Shown in pieces: positions 27,701 through 37,008 of a DNA stretch of 64,000 nt. The DNA comes from DATFVA01 sp963764235 (GTDB lineage Bacteria > Bacteroidota > Ignavibacteria > Ignavibacteriales > Ignavibacteriaceae): assembly GCA_963764235.1 (NCBI GenBank), contig CAVXRO010000012.1, forward strand, positions 62,001-126,000. Direction: 5' to 3'. Position 1 is the first letter of the stretch, and each line of letters starts with the position of its first letter. A model generated the notes under the pieces. That model saw only the letters and a list, made by a program, of their open reading frames with translations. It ran no database searches and was not told the origin of the DNA. The position numbers and the translations under genes were made by a program.

Positions 27701-28927
27701 TTGTTATCTGAGAGAGTCAACAGGATAACTGCGTCCCCTACTATGAAAGTTGCGGCAGAGGCAAAGAGATTAAAGGCAGAGGGGATAAATGTAATTGATT
27801 TAAGCGTCGGAGAGCCTGACTTTCCCACTCCTGCAAATATAAAAGAGGCTGCCAAGAGAGCTATAGATGAGAATCATACAAAGTATACTATAAATGCAGG
27901 AACAGTTGAGCTTCGGAAGGCAATAGCAGACAAATTTAAGAAGGACAATAACCTCGATTATAAGCTTAGTGAAATTATCGTTTCTAGCGGTGCCAAGCAG
28001 AGTATTTTTAATGCAATCCTGTCAACTGTATCGAAAGATGATGAGGTAATTGTCCCTGCTCCCTACTGGGTATCATATCCCGAAATGATCTCTCTGGCCG
28101 AAGGTAAAACAGTTGTTATAGAAACAACAGAAGAAAACGGATTCAGAATTTCTCCCGAACAGCTCGAAGCAGCAGTTACACCTAAAACCAAGTTATTCAT
28201 TCTCTGCAATCCATCCAACCCGACAGGTTCGGCCTACAACAGGAAACAGCTTGAAGAAATTGCCGAGGTAATAAAAAAATATGATTTCCTTGTGATCTCC
28301 GATGAAATATATGAGAAGCTGCTGTATGATAATTTCGAATTCATCAGCTTTGCATCATTGAGTGACGAGATGAAAAAACGTACAATACTTGTCAACGGTG
28401 TAAGTAAAACATATTCAATGACCGGCTGGAGAATCGGATATACTGCAGGTCCCGAAGAAGTGATAAAAGCAATGGATAAAATCCAGAGCCACAGTACCTC
28501 CCATGCTTCTTCGATTTCCCAGCAGGCAACCATCGAATCACTGAATGGACCCCACGAATACCTTAAACAGATGCAGATCGAATTTCATAAGAGAAGGGAC
28601 TACTTGTACGACAGGCTTATGTCGGTAAATGGAATTTCCTGTTACAAACCTGAAGGAGCTTTTTATCTCTTTCCTAATTTCTCAGCGTATATGCATAAAT
28701 CTTTAAATGGGACCACTATTAATAATAGCCTGGATCTTGCAATGTATCTGCTTAATGAAGCGAGAATTGCACTTGTTCCGGGAAGCGCTTTCGGAGCAGA
28801 GGGATTTATGAGGTTCTCATATGCTACTTCATTGGAAAATCTGTCGGATGCATCGGAAAGATTAAAGGAAGCTCTCGGATGTATTAAGGTGATTTTCCCT
28901 CTATCATCATTTCAAGTGACCGGGTAA
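27701..28927 (+). CDS. aspC: Pyridoxal-phosphate aminotransferase, aspartate type
   Basis: A 408-residue class I/II fold-I aminotransferase, most like bacterial aspartate (or aspartate/prephenate) aminotransferases. PLP-binding residues: SSGAKQ, NPSNPTGSAY, DEIYEKLLYD, and the Schiff-base Lys236 in VSKTYSMTGWRIGY; the C-terminal FMRFSYATS holds the carboxylate Arg. The TTG at 27701 is used because AAAGGAG lies 7-10 bases upstream and the protein begins at the usual MLSERVNRI. Its last ~14 residues overlap the 3' end of convergent aroE by 44 bases; family members usually stop after KEALG..K, so one extra G near 28890 may hide the true stop. Confidence 0.88.
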   Translation: MLSERVNRITASPTMKVAAEAKRLKAEGINVIDLSVGEPDFPTPANIKEAAKRAIDENHTKYTINAGTVELRKAIADKFKKDNNLDYKLSEIIVSSGAKQSIFNAILSTVSKDDEVIVPAPYWVSYPEMISLAEGKTVVIETTEENGFRISPEQLEAAVTPKTKLFILCNPSNPTGSAYNRKQLEEIAEVIKKYDFLVISDEIYEKLLYDNFEFISFASLSDEMKKRTILVNGVSKTYSMTGWRIGYTAGPEEVIKAMDKIQSHSTSHASSISQQATIESLNGPHEYLKQMQIEFHKRRDYLYDRLMSVNGISCYKPEGAFYLFPNFSAYMHKSLNGTTINNSLDLAMYLLNEARIALVPGSAFGAEGFMRFSYATSLENLSDASERLKEALGCIKVIFPLSSFQVTG

Positions 28928-29765
28928 GATCGGGCACAGGCATGGTTTCACCTGTCCACAACTGGAAAGCTTTCGATGCCTGGTTTACAAGCATTTCAAT
29001 TCCGTTTATTACCTTGGCTCCCTGCTCTGAAGCGATGGTCAGTAGCCTTGTCCTGGCAGGATTATATACAAGATCAAATACAATCTGATCTTTATTAAAA
29101 TAATCCGGCTGTGACACTGCAGCTTCGTCTGTTTCAGGATACATACCCACTGGAGTGGCATTTATAATCAATTTTGAATTCGGGAACACTTCTCCCAGGT
29201 TATCGGGAAAAAGCTCGAAGCACCTTATTGCATCGAAATTCATTTTTTCATAAAAATATTTCCTGAGGGTTTCAGCTTTCTGCTCCGTCCGGTTCACAAT
29301 GTTAATACCTGAAGGCTTATAATATTTAATAAGAGTATAAATGACTGCGCGTGCACTCCCGCCTGCTCCTATTATTGTCACTTCTTTGCCTGACAGACTG
29401 TTTTTATATTTATCCAGGGATTTCAGCACCCCGAATACGTCCGTATTATATCCTGTCAGTCTCCCGAGATCATTTACAACCGTATTTACTGCCCCAACCC
29501 CAGCTGCCTCATCTGATACATCATTCAGAAGCTGCATGATATTAACTTTATGAGGAATGGTGACATTGAAACCCTTAATACCCAGAGCAACCATACCTTT
29601 TAATGCGTTGCCAAGGTTAGCTGCCGGTACATCAAAAGGTAGATAGAGATAGTCAAGTTTCTTTATATCAAAGGCGACATTATGTATGAAAGGAGAATAA
29701 GTCTGCTTTATGGGATGACCAATTAAACCCACAAGCATAGTATTCATGTGGAGTGTATTTTTCAT
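28884..29765 (-). CDS. aroE: Shikimate dehydrogenase (NADP+)
   Basis: A 293-residue enzyme of aromatic amino-acid synthesis reducing 3-dehydroshikimate to shikimate. Substrate motif GHPIKQTYSPFIHN, catalytic Lys in FNVTIPHKV, GAVNTVV, the nucleotide motif IGAGGSARAVIYTL, and NATPVGMYPETDE are all present. Either Met1 or Met7/Met10 could be the start, since the family normally begins near LVGLIGHP. It converges with aspC, whose frame overlaps its end. Confidence 0.93.
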   Translation of the reverse strand: MKNTLHMNTMLVGLIGHPIKQTYSPFIHNVAFDIKKLDYLYLPFDVPAANLGNALKGMVALGIKGFNVTIPHKVNIMQLLNDVSDEAAGVGAVNTVVNDLGRLTGYNTDVFGVLKSLDKYKNSLSGKEVTIIGAGGSARAVIYTLIKYYKPSGINIVNRTEQKAETLRKYFYEKMNFDAIRCFELFPDNLGEVFPNSKLIINATPVGMYPETDEAAVSQPDYFNKDQIVFDLVYNPARTRLLTIASEQGAKVINGIEMLVNQASKAFQLWTGETMPVPDLTRSLEMMIEGKSP

Positions 29766-29834
29766 AAACCATTATTGGGATAAAATTTTAAAGTACTGCA
29801 GTAAGACCTGAAATGACCAGCCGGGATAAACAGA

Positions 29835-31250
29835 TCAGGGTTCCCCTAACAATTTCCTAAAGAGTTTAGAGGATTTGATCTCAGGGTACTCTTTGGCAAA
29901 TTCCGATTTAATTTCAGGATCTATAGCAAAAGCTTTCTTAAGGCATTCAACAGCTTCCTGGGTCCTGCTAAGTATAAAATTGATTTTTGCATTACCATAA
30001 TAGGAGGAAGCATCATCGGGGGAAATTCTGATGCATTCATCAAAGGCCTTCTGCGCCTCAAGCCAGTCTCCCATCTCAAAAAGTGTTTCTGCAAGATTAA
30101 ACCAGATCTCATAACTTTGGGGTTCAAACTTTGCGGCTTTCCTGTAACTCCTTATAGCCTCCTGGAGTTTGCCGAGTGAATATTCAAGATCAGCCTTAGC
30201 ATACCAGGCATCCGCTCTGTCCTGGTATAATGATATCGCCTTATTAAAATCCTTAAGTGCGAGCTGGAATTTTCCTGCTGAATCATAACAAAACCCGCGT
30301 GCAAGGTAGGCTTCATAATATTTATCGTTGATATTTATGGATCTGGAGTAATAGTCGATAGCTTTGTTGATCTCTCCCAGTTCCTCATATATATTAGCTA
30401 TATTGTAGCAGGATGCTTCATCAAATTTATCAATCTTAAAAGCTTCCCTGAAGCATTCAATCGCCTGCTGGTAACGTCTGAGATCAGCGAGAAGGTTACC
30501 TTTATTGAACCATGCACCTGCAAAATCTTCTTTTATTGCGATTGCCAGTTCATAACTGTCAATTGCCTGTTCGAGCCTGCCGAGTTTGGTCAGTACAACA
30601 CCGCGGTTATACCAGCCATTGGAACTGTATGGTTCAGCATCTATGAATTTATCATAAGCATCAAGGGCGCGTTCGTTTTTATCTAAATTCTCAAAACAGA
30701 AACCAAGTTCAAAATAAGCGTCGGAAAATTCCGGATCATTTTGTATTGTACGTGTAAAAAACTCTGAAGCCACCTCAAAGTTTCCGCCCTTCTGGTATAA
30801 GAGTCCGAGATTGTAAAGCGATTCCTCGTTATTAGGTTCCTGTTCCAGGGCTGTTTCAAGAGACTCTTTCGCATCTTCCATTAAGCCGAGATTCTCTTCG
30901 GCTGCTGCCCGGTCAATAAGAGCATCGGAATCGCCGGGATTCAGCGAAAGGGCTTTATTATAACAAATTATAGCCTCACCAAAGCGGTACAACCCGTTCA
31001 GCAAAGCACCTTTTTTTACCCAATATTCTGAATTATAGGGAGAGACTTCAAGGAGTTTTTCAACCAGATATACCCCGTCTTCATATAAGTAGTTATCTAT
31101 GCATGTTTGAATTGTATCTTCAACAGTTTCTATGCAACTGTAAATTCCGCCTTCTTCTACCAGCTGTCTGCATCTTTCTATTTCTTTGGATATTTCACTG
31201 TTCATATCGGCATTATCATCATAATTATAATCAGGTTCGAAAAATGACAT
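29835..31250 (-). CDS. Tetratricopeptide-repeat protein, probable scaffold
   Basis: A 471-residue soluble protein built almost wholly of about 11-12 TPR units, each with the A/Y/L/P pattern (for example AIICYNKALSLNPGDSDAL, AWFNKGNLLADLRRYQQAI, AWYAKADLEYSLGKLQEAI). The first ~40 residues are acidic. There is no signal peptide, so it is likely cytoplasmic. TPR arrays bind peptides or other proteins; partner and function are not readable. It is upstream of, and co-directional with, aroE. Confidence 0.82.
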   Translation of the reverse strand: MSFFEPDYNYDDNADMNSEISKEIERCRQLVEEGGIYSCIETVEDTIQTCIDNYLYEDGVYLVEKLLEVSPYNSEYWVKKGALLNGLYRFGEAIICYNKALSLNPGDSDALIDRAAAEENLGLMEDAKESLETALEQEPNNEESLYNLGLLYQKGGNFEVASEFFTRTIQNDPEFSDAYFELGFCFENLDKNERALDAYDKFIDAEPYSSNGWYNRGVVLTKLGRLEQAIDSYELAIAIKEDFAGAWFNKGNLLADLRRYQQAIECFREAFKIDKFDEASCYNIANIYEELGEINKAIDYYSRSININDKYYEAYLARGFCYDSAGKFQLALKDFNKAISLYQDRADAWYAKADLEYSLGKLQEAIRSYRKAAKFEPQSYEIWFNLAETLFEMGDWLEAQKAFDECIRISPDDASSYYGNAKINFILSRTQEAVECLKKAFAIDPEIKSEFAKEYPEIKSSKLFRKLLGEP

Positions 31251-31378
31251 TCAGCATTCTCCAAATAATTAAAAATTCGGAAAAAATGTATTACTATTAT
31301 AATCTAAAATCAAGATGATTTTAATCAACCTTATGCGTATAATATAAGCCCTGTTTATAAAATTTCAGGCCAAAAGGT

Positions 31379-31410
31379 AAAAGCTGAAAATCAATCGATT
31401 TTCAGCTTTT
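31379..31410 (-). terminator. Bidirectional-looking terminator after sucC
   Basis: A perfect 14-bp inverted repeat, AAAAGCTGAAAATC (31379-31392) and GATTTTCAGCTTTT (31397-31410) with loop AATC, lies 13 bases past the sucC stop. The stem carries its own A/T tails, so it can work on either strand. Confidence 0.8.
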
Positions 31411-31423
31411 ATTATAGAAAGGT

Positions 31424-32590
31424 TTACCTGGAAAGTACAGAAGTTACCTTCTCGGCGGCATCTCTAAGACTGCCGGCTACCTCAAAATTCAATCCTGATT
31501 CATTCAATAATATACCGGCCTCATTAGCATTTGTTCCCTCAAGGCGGACAACTATAGGGACGTTTATATCCATCTCTTTTGCGGCATCAATTACTCCCTG
31601 TGCAACCCTGTCGCACCTTACAATGCCGCCGAAAATGTTAATAAGGATAGCTTTAACATTGGGATCTGATAATATTATCTTAAAACCGTTTGCAACGGTA
31701 GTTTTGTTAGCTCCGCCGCCTACATCCAGGAAATTGGCGGGTTCTCCGCCGGCCAGTTTAATTATATCCATCGTCGCCATCGCCAGTCCTGCACCATTAA
31801 CCATACAGCCGACATTTCCATCCAGTTTGATATAATTAAGGTTAAATTTAGAGGCTTCAATCTCCAGTGGATCTTCCTCATCGAGATCACGGTAATCGAG
31901 GATATCTATGTGTCTTTCCAGCGCGTTATCATCAAAATTCATTTTTGCATCGAGGGCAATAACATTGCCTTCCGCAGTAATAACTAGAGGATTGATTTCT
32001 GCCAGTGAGGCATCCGTTTCCACGTAAGCCTTATATAAACCCGAAAGGAATTTAACCGCATTCTTATTCTGAGCACCTTCGAGTCCTAAGGCATATGCAA
32101 GTCTCCTTGCTTGGTATTCCTGCAAACCAACAGCAGGATCGACGGTTTCTTTTATGATCTTCTCAGGAGTCTCAGCGGCAACTTTCTCGATTTCCATACC
32201 CCCTTCGGTTGAAACCATGATAACGTTTTTAGAAACAGCCCTGTCCAGTGTTATCCCAACATACAATTCCCTGGCTATATTAATACCTTGCTCAATTAAT
32301 AGACGCTTCACAACCCTTCCCTCGGGACCTGTCTGGTGAGTAACCAGCGTCATTCCCAGCATCTGGTTAGCAAAATCTCTTACTTCTTCGAGACTCTTAG
32401 CGACCTTTACGCCGCCTCCTTTACCTCTTCCGCCCGCATGTATCTGCGCTTTAACCACCCATACATTACCGCCTAATTCTTCCTGTGCAATCCGTACAGC
32501 TTCATCAGCATTAAAAGCAACCCTTCCGTTGGGAACCGCAACATTATATTTACGCAGTATCTCTTTTGCCTGATATTCGTGTATTTTCAT
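31424..32590 (-). CDS. sucC: Succinate-CoA ligase (ADP-forming), beta subunit
   Basis: A 388-residue TCA-cycle subunit; with the alpha subunit SucD it links succinyl-CoA cleavage to ADP or GDP phosphorylation. It starts MKIHEYQAKEIL and has the ATP-grasp features VVKAQIHAGGRGKGGGVK, AEINPLVI, and FLDVGGGANKTTV. A longer frame to 32650 exists, but the ATG at 32590 gives the universal N-terminus. sucD is not adjacent here, which is unusual compared with the common sucCD pair. The length is normal. Confidence 0.94.
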   Translation of the reverse strand: MKIHEYQAKEILRKYNVAVPNGRVAFNADEAVRIAQEELGGNVWVVKAQIHAGGRGKGGGVKVAKSLEEVRDFANQMLGMTLVTHQTGPEGRVVKRLLIEQGINIARELYVGITLDRAVSKNVIMVSTEGGMEIEKVAAETPEKIIKETVDPAVGLQEYQARRLAYALGLEGAQNKNAVKFLSGLYKAYVETDASLAEINPLVITAEGNVIALDAKMNFDDNALERHIDILDYRDLDEEDPLEIEASKFNLNYIKLDGNVGCMVNGAGLAMATMDIIKLAGGEPANFLDVGGGANKTTVANGFKIILSDPNVKAILINIFGGIVRCDRVAQGVIDAAKEMDINVPIVVRLEGTNANEAGILLNESGLNFEVAGSLRDAAEKVTSVLSR

Positions 32591-32811
32591 TTGTATCCCT
32601 GAAGTTATTTTTTGAAAAACGAAGGCTGCCTTCCTGTGCTTCAGAGGCATCCTCTCTAAATTTCCTCATTGATTCAGCTTCTTAAGCAAAACTTCAAAAG
32701 AAGAATATAAAAATTACAGTTTTTAAGGTATATAATCAATTTAAACCGCTCCGGTAATCTTCAGGCAGCGGACAGATAAAATGCCAGGATAAAAAAGAGG
32801 TACCTGCCGGG

Positions 32812-32900
32812 AAATAAAAAACCCTCTCTGTTTTATCGGAGAGGGTTTGAGGAGTGCAAATTGTACGGCCCGGTTACCGAACAATTTTATTTTACACTCT
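32812..32900 (-). ncRNA. Candidate small structured RNA or leader with terminator, upstream of sucC
   Basis: On the minus strand this ~90-base piece has all marks of a short transcript. A Bacteroidota-type promoter-like box TAAATTTG (complement of 32906-32913) with an ATTG box 17 bases before it (32931-32934) points left. Then comes AGTGTAAAA ... TTTGCACT, closing a stem around an inner hairpin (ATTGT/ACAAT with CGGT-rich loop). A 12-bp terminator stem follows (32819-32828 pairing 32839-32848, extended by two pairs) and T6ATTT. It could be an sRNA or an attenuated leader of sucC (start 32590). I do not match it to 6S, SRP or tmRNA. Confidence 0.45.
32819..32848 (-). terminator. Strong Rho-independent terminator (minus strand)
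   Basis: Arms AAACCCTCTC and GAGAGGGTTT are perfectly paired and, read on the minus strand, are followed by TTTTTTATTT. No protein gene on the minus strand lies to its right within the 200 bases before the plus-strand DUF488 gene, so it ends some short RNA starting in that gap. Confidence 0.75.
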
Positions 32901-33047
32901 AAATGCAAATTTATTCTGATCCGGCATAAACAATCCTTTTGACAGAAGGAATTCGAGGCCCCTGAGATGATCTTTAACAGAAAGAGCTAACTTTATCTTT
33001 AATCACGATTAGGTTAATTTTGGACAAAGCAGGAGGCCTAAAATATT

Positions 33048-33539
33048 ATGAGCAAAATCCAATTATATACGATCGGTGTATATGGATCGACCGAGGAATC
33101 TTTCTTCAGAAAGCTGACGGAAAATAAGATTGATACTTTCTGCGATATCAGGAGAAGACGGGGTGTTAGAGGCTCTGAATATACATTTGTCAACAGCAGA
33201 AAGCTCCAGGATCGTTTATCGGAGTTGAATATAAATTATCTGCATATTCTGGATCTTTCGCCGACTGACGAAATAAGGAAAATTCAGTACACCTCAGATA
33301 AGGAAGAGCATACCTCTCAAAGAAAGAGGGATTCATTATCCGAGGAGTTCATTTCGGCATATAAAAAGGATATTCTGAAAAATTTTGATTTTCAAAGTCT
33401 TATCGATCAGCTGGAATCGTTAAATGCGAGAAGGGTTGTTCTGTTTTGTGTCGAGAAAAATCCTGCTGCCTGCCACCGTTCCCTTGCTGCTGAACAACTT
33501 CACCAGAAATACGGATTTAAAGTAAAACACCTGTATTAG
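33048..33539 (+). CDS. DUF488-family protein
   Basis: A 163-residue protein of the DUF488 family. The visible signature elements are the N-terminal LYTIGVYGSTEESFFRKL, the basic DIRRRRGVRGSEY, and the C-terminal VVLFCVEKNPAACHRSLAAE with the Cys/His pair that is the hallmark of the family. The biochemical function is not established. A good ribosome site (AGGAGG) lies before the ATG. Its end overlaps the convergent SDR gene by 4 bases. Confidence 0.85.
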   Translation: MSKIQLYTIGVYGSTEESFFRKLTENKIDTFCDIRRRRGVRGSEYTFVNSRKLQDRLSELNINYLHILDLSPTDEIRKIQYTSDKEEHTSQRKRDSLSEEFISAYKKDILKNFDFQSLIDQLESLNARRVVLFCVEKNPAACHRSLAAEQLHQKYGFKVKHLY

Positions 33540-34393
33540 CCGCCGGTGGCGAAACCCGGATATAGAGTCATTCCCCCATCTACAAATATGCTTGTTCCGT
33601 TTATATAGTCCGCCTGGTCAGATGCAAGCCAGGCCGCAACGCGCCCGATATCATCAACATTACCAATTCTCTTATAAGGAATAAGGTCCATTAATTTGTT
33701 CAGACCGCTCTCTGAACTCCAGACTGACTTGTTAATTGGAGTCTTGATTGCACCGGGACAAATACTGTTTACCCTTATTCTATAAGGGGCTGTTTCCTGG
33801 GCTATAGTTTTCATTAGCATCATTATCCCGCCCTTTGACGCGGCATAGTTCGCATGTCCTGCCCAGGGAATCACCTCGTGAACAGAACTAATATGAATTA
33901 TCTTACCCGCCGCACAGGAAATCTCTTTCTTCACCCCTCTTTTTTTAAATTCTTTCACAGCCTCCCGGGAACACAGGAACTGGCCGGTGAGATTAACACT
34001 GATTACTTTATTCCATTGGTCAAGCGTCATTTCCTCAAACTTTGAATCTCGCTGAAGTCCGGCATTATTTACAAGAATATCTATTGTTCCAAATTCCTTA
34101 ATGGTTTCTTCAAACATATTTATAACCTGGGGTTCACTGCTGACATCAGCTTTATATGCAAACGAGTTTACACCTTCTTTCTTAAGTTCTTCCACTAGCT
34201 TTTGAGCGGCATCGGGGTTTTCAACATAATTAACAACTACGTCTGCGCCTGCTTTAGCAAGTTCTTTTGCTATCCCTCTCCCTATTCCTGAATTTGCACC
34301 GGTTACCAGCGCTTTTTGTCCAGGTAAAAGCTTCGGAGTTTCAATATCAGGTTTTTCAACTTCAGGCAATTTGTTTTTTTCAGTCTCCGTCAT
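33536..34393 (-). CDS. Short-chain dehydrogenase/reductase (glucose 1-dehydrogenase-like)
   Basis: A 285-residue classical SDR. The dinucleotide motif TGANSGIGRGIAKEL, the NNAG motif (LVNNAGLQRDS), the catalytic Ser (HISSVHE) and Tyr-x-x-x-Lys (NYAASKGG) are all present, and the C-terminal YINGTSIFVDGGMTLYPG is that of glucose/ribitol dehydrogenase-type enzymes. A 25-residue Pro/Glu-rich N-terminal extension resembles the general-stress YhdF/YgaG-type SDRs. The substrate is uncertain. Confidence 0.85.
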   Translation of the reverse strand: MTETEKNKLPEVEKPDIETPKLLPGQKALVTGANSGIGRGIAKELAKAGADVVVNYVENPDAAQKLVEELKKEGVNSFAYKADVSSEPQVINMFEETIKEFGTIDILVNNAGLQRDSKFEEMTLDQWNKVISVNLTGQFLCSREAVKEFKKRGVKKEISCAAGKIIHISSVHEVIPWAGHANYAASKGGIMMLMKTIAQETAPYRIRVNSICPGAIKTPINKSVWSSESGLNKLMDLIPYKRIGNVDDIGRVAAWLASDQADYINGTSIFVDGGMTLYPGFATGG

Positions 34394-35100
34394 CTCAACC
34401 TCAAAATATTATTTTTATGTATTTATATAAATTAACTTCAAAACAATTAAATTTACCTTCAGTGAATCACAATTTTCCAAAACAAGAACGACTGCTTAAA
34501 CGGTCTCCGGTTTAAGATGATACAGCAAGAGGCGGATTCCTGGAGCTTTCTGCTGTTGACAAATGGATATTCAGAGCCTCTTACACCTCGTCTTCTCCTG
34601 ATAATATTACCAGATCCTCCTTATCAAAACTTGCACGAAAAGCGTTTCTGCCGCAGTCAACTTTCACAAAAAAAAAGTGAGTTTCGGTGAGGCTGTAATA
34701 GGGCCCCGTCACCAAATTGAAACACTGACATTTTGTCATACTATAGATTTTTTCAACAGTGGAAAATTGCGTTTTTTCACTGTTTCACAAGTGTCTCATT
34801 TTGAGTCCAAAAGGCCTCTAAAAGGCCTATAAAAGGCGTACCAATCCGAGTCAAATAAGTAGTATGACATTTTGTCATACTTGGTGATAATTTAAATAGG
34901 AGATAGACTATTTCAAAAAGCCCCCGATTGAAACTTCTTCCAATGACTTTGTCCGGTAGGGCTATTTGAAATTAACCTGACAGTGTTCTAAAATACCGGG
35001 TCTTTTACGAAAGAACGATCTGCTGTAATTTTCCTCCTCTTCCCTATTGATAATTTTTGCCAGCGGTGATATTTTCATATTCAAATTTGATGGAGTACTG
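34394..35100. promoter_or_regulatory. Regulatory region before the acyl-CoA ligase: paired palindromes and 11-bp repeats
   Basis: A 707-base gene-free spacer. A perfect palindrome with 9-bp arms AGTATGACA and TGTCATACT around TTT is at 34861-34881; a second copy of its core (TGACA-TTT-TGTCA, then TACT) is at 34726-34742. The centres are about 139 bases apart. Between them lie three 11-bp units, AAAAGGCCTCT, AAAAGGCCTAT and AAAAGGCGTAC (34809-34841). This looks like a two-operator promoter region. A TetR- or GntR-type fatty-acid regulator would fit the downstream gene, but no such regulator is seen in the window. Confidence 0.6.
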
Positions 35101-36918
35101 ATGTCTTTATTAAGGGCAAATAAAACTATCCCTGAGCTCTATACTTTCCTGACAGAAGAATTCGGGAAAGATATGACCCGTCCCGTTATGATGAGGAAGG
35201 TTGAGGGAGTTTATGAAGGAATCACTTATACAGAATTTAAAGAACAAACTGATAGTCTAGCTTACGGACTGGCGGCCCTGGGAATAAAGAAGGCAGATAA
35301 AATTGCAATTATTTCCGAGAACAGGCCGGAATGGGTATACTCTGATATGGGCATACTCGCTTTAGGCGCAGTGGATGTTCCGATGTATCCTTCTTTAACA
35401 GCCTCCTCAATTGAATTTATTCTTAATAATTCTGAATCAAGGGGGGTAATAGTTTCAAACAAGCTGCAGCTTAATAAAATATTAAAATACAGGGAATCCC
35501 TGAGACACCTGAATTTCATTATCCTGATGAATGAAAAAGATATGCAGCCCGACGTTGAATCTCTTTACTCTTTTAAAGACGTTCAGGATATGGGCAAGAT
35601 CTATAGGAACAATCATCCCGGATACCTCAAAGAAAGCAAAAAAAATGTACATGAAGACGATCTCTGTACAATTATCTATACCTCCGGAACAACGGGTGAA
35701 CCCAAAGGAGTAATGCTTTCCCACAAGAATATACTGTCCAATGTTAGTTCAGCTCTTGAGAACTTTCCAATCTCCCAGGATGACATCTTCCTCTCATTCC
35801 TTCCTTTATGCCACATTTTTGAAAGAATGGCTGGATATTACACGGGATTCTCGTCAGGAGGGATGATATGTTATGCTGAGAGTATCGAAACTGTCGCCCA
35901 GAATTTTCTTGAAACAAAGCCCACAATACTTACCAGTGTCCCCAGGCTTTTCGAAAGAATGTATTCAAAGATTATTAAAAATGTTGAGTCACAGTCGCCG
36001 GTTAAACAAAAAATATTTTACTGGGCAATTGAAGTTGGAAAAAAGACCGCTATAGCAAGGAAGAATGGCAGGCTTAATCCTGTTCTTGCCGCGAAACACA
36101 AAACGGCAGAGAGGCTTGTTTTCCACAAACTCAGAGAAAAGATGGGAGGAAAATTAAGATTTTTTATTTCAGGAGGTGCTGCCTTATCAGCTGAACTGGG
36201 AGAATTTTTTGAAGCAGCAGGCATTAAAATAATCGAGGGATATGGGTTGACAGAATCCTCTCCGGTCATCGCCGCAAACCGGGTGGACGACTATAAATTC
36301 GGAACAGTGGGTAAAGTCTTTCCGGGAGTAGATGTCAAACTTGCCCTTGACGGGGAGATCCTTGCACGGGGACCAAACATAATGAAGGGCTATTACAAGA
36401 ATAAAAAAGAAACTGATGAAGTGCTGAAGAATGGTTGGCTTCACACCGGAGATATTGGTGAATTTGATAAGGAAGGATTTCTCAGGATAACTGACAGGAA
36501 GAAACACCTGTTTAAAACTACTGCAGGAAAATATATTGCGCCTACACCGATTGAAAATCTTTTCTTGTCCAGCAAGTACATAGATCAGTTTGTACTTATA
36601 GGAGACAGGAGAATGTATCTCAGCGCCCTTATTGTACCTGACTTCGAAGCGGTAATGGAATATGCCGATGCACATAAGATCAGATATTCTACTGCCGAAG
36701 AGCTTTCTGACAATAAAGAAATCCGGGAACTGATCGAGAAGGAAATGAGCAGGATTCAGAAAAACCTGGCTAATTATGAAAGGGTCAGGAAATTCACTAT
36801 CCTTGAAAAACCATTTGCTCTCGAAACAGGTGAAATAACACCGAGCCTTAAGATAAAACGGAAAGTCGTGGAAGAACGATATAGTGATAGAATCGAAAAG
36901 ATGTATGCAGGACTCTGA
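35101..36918 (+). CDS. Long-chain fatty acid-CoA ligase (AMP-forming)
   Basis: A 605-residue adenylate-forming enzyme that activates fatty acids with ATP and CoA. Motifs: the P-loop-like YTSGTTGEPKGVMLSH, LPLCHIFERM, the A5 motif EGYGLTESSPVI, the A7/A8 motifs LHTGDIGEFDKEGFLRITDRKK, and the C-terminal lysine region. It resembles the FadD15/long-chain group including the F-E-R-M-x-G-Y segment. The ATG at 35101 has GGAGT just upstream; a longer frame to 35047 adds residues unlike the family. Two palindromes upstream suggest regulation (see the preceding region). Confidence 0.9.
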   Translation: MSLLRANKTIPELYTFLTEEFGKDMTRPVMMRKVEGVYEGITYTEFKEQTDSLAYGLAALGIKKADKIAIISENRPEWVYSDMGILALGAVDVPMYPSLTASSIEFILNNSESRGVIVSNKLQLNKILKYRESLRHLNFIILMNEKDMQPDVESLYSFKDVQDMGKIYRNNHPGYLKESKKNVHEDDLCTIIYTSGTTGEPKGVMLSHKNILSNVSSALENFPISQDDIFLSFLPLCHIFERMAGYYTGFSSGGMICYAESIETVAQNFLETKPTILTSVPRLFERMYSKIIKNVESQSPVKQKIFYWAIEVGKKTAIARKNGRLNPVLAAKHKTAERLVFHKLREKMGGKLRFFISGGAALSAELGEFFEAAGIKIIEGYGLTESSPVIAANRVDDYKFGTVGKVFPGVDVKLALDGEILARGPNIMKGYYKNKKETDEVLKNGWLHTGDIGEFDKEGFLRITDRKKHLFKTTAGKYIAPTPIENLFLSSKYIDQFVLIGDRRMYLSALIVPDFEAVMEYADAHKIRYSTAEELSDNKEIRELIEKEMSRIQKNLANYERVRKFTILEKPFALETGEITPSLKIKRKVVEERYSDRIEKMYAGL

Positions 36919-37008
36919 TCTGAAATCCGCAAAACATTTTTCCGTTCCTGGCTTATATCGAATAACTGGAAAAATCGGTAAATAATTTCCGGGAGAACCC
37001 AAACAATT

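Noticed and set aside
26992..32897. The 16-mer AATTTTATTTTACACT occurs at both 26992 and 32882
   Set aside because: For A/T-rich text of this size a match of this kind is expected by chance, and the surroundings are not similar.
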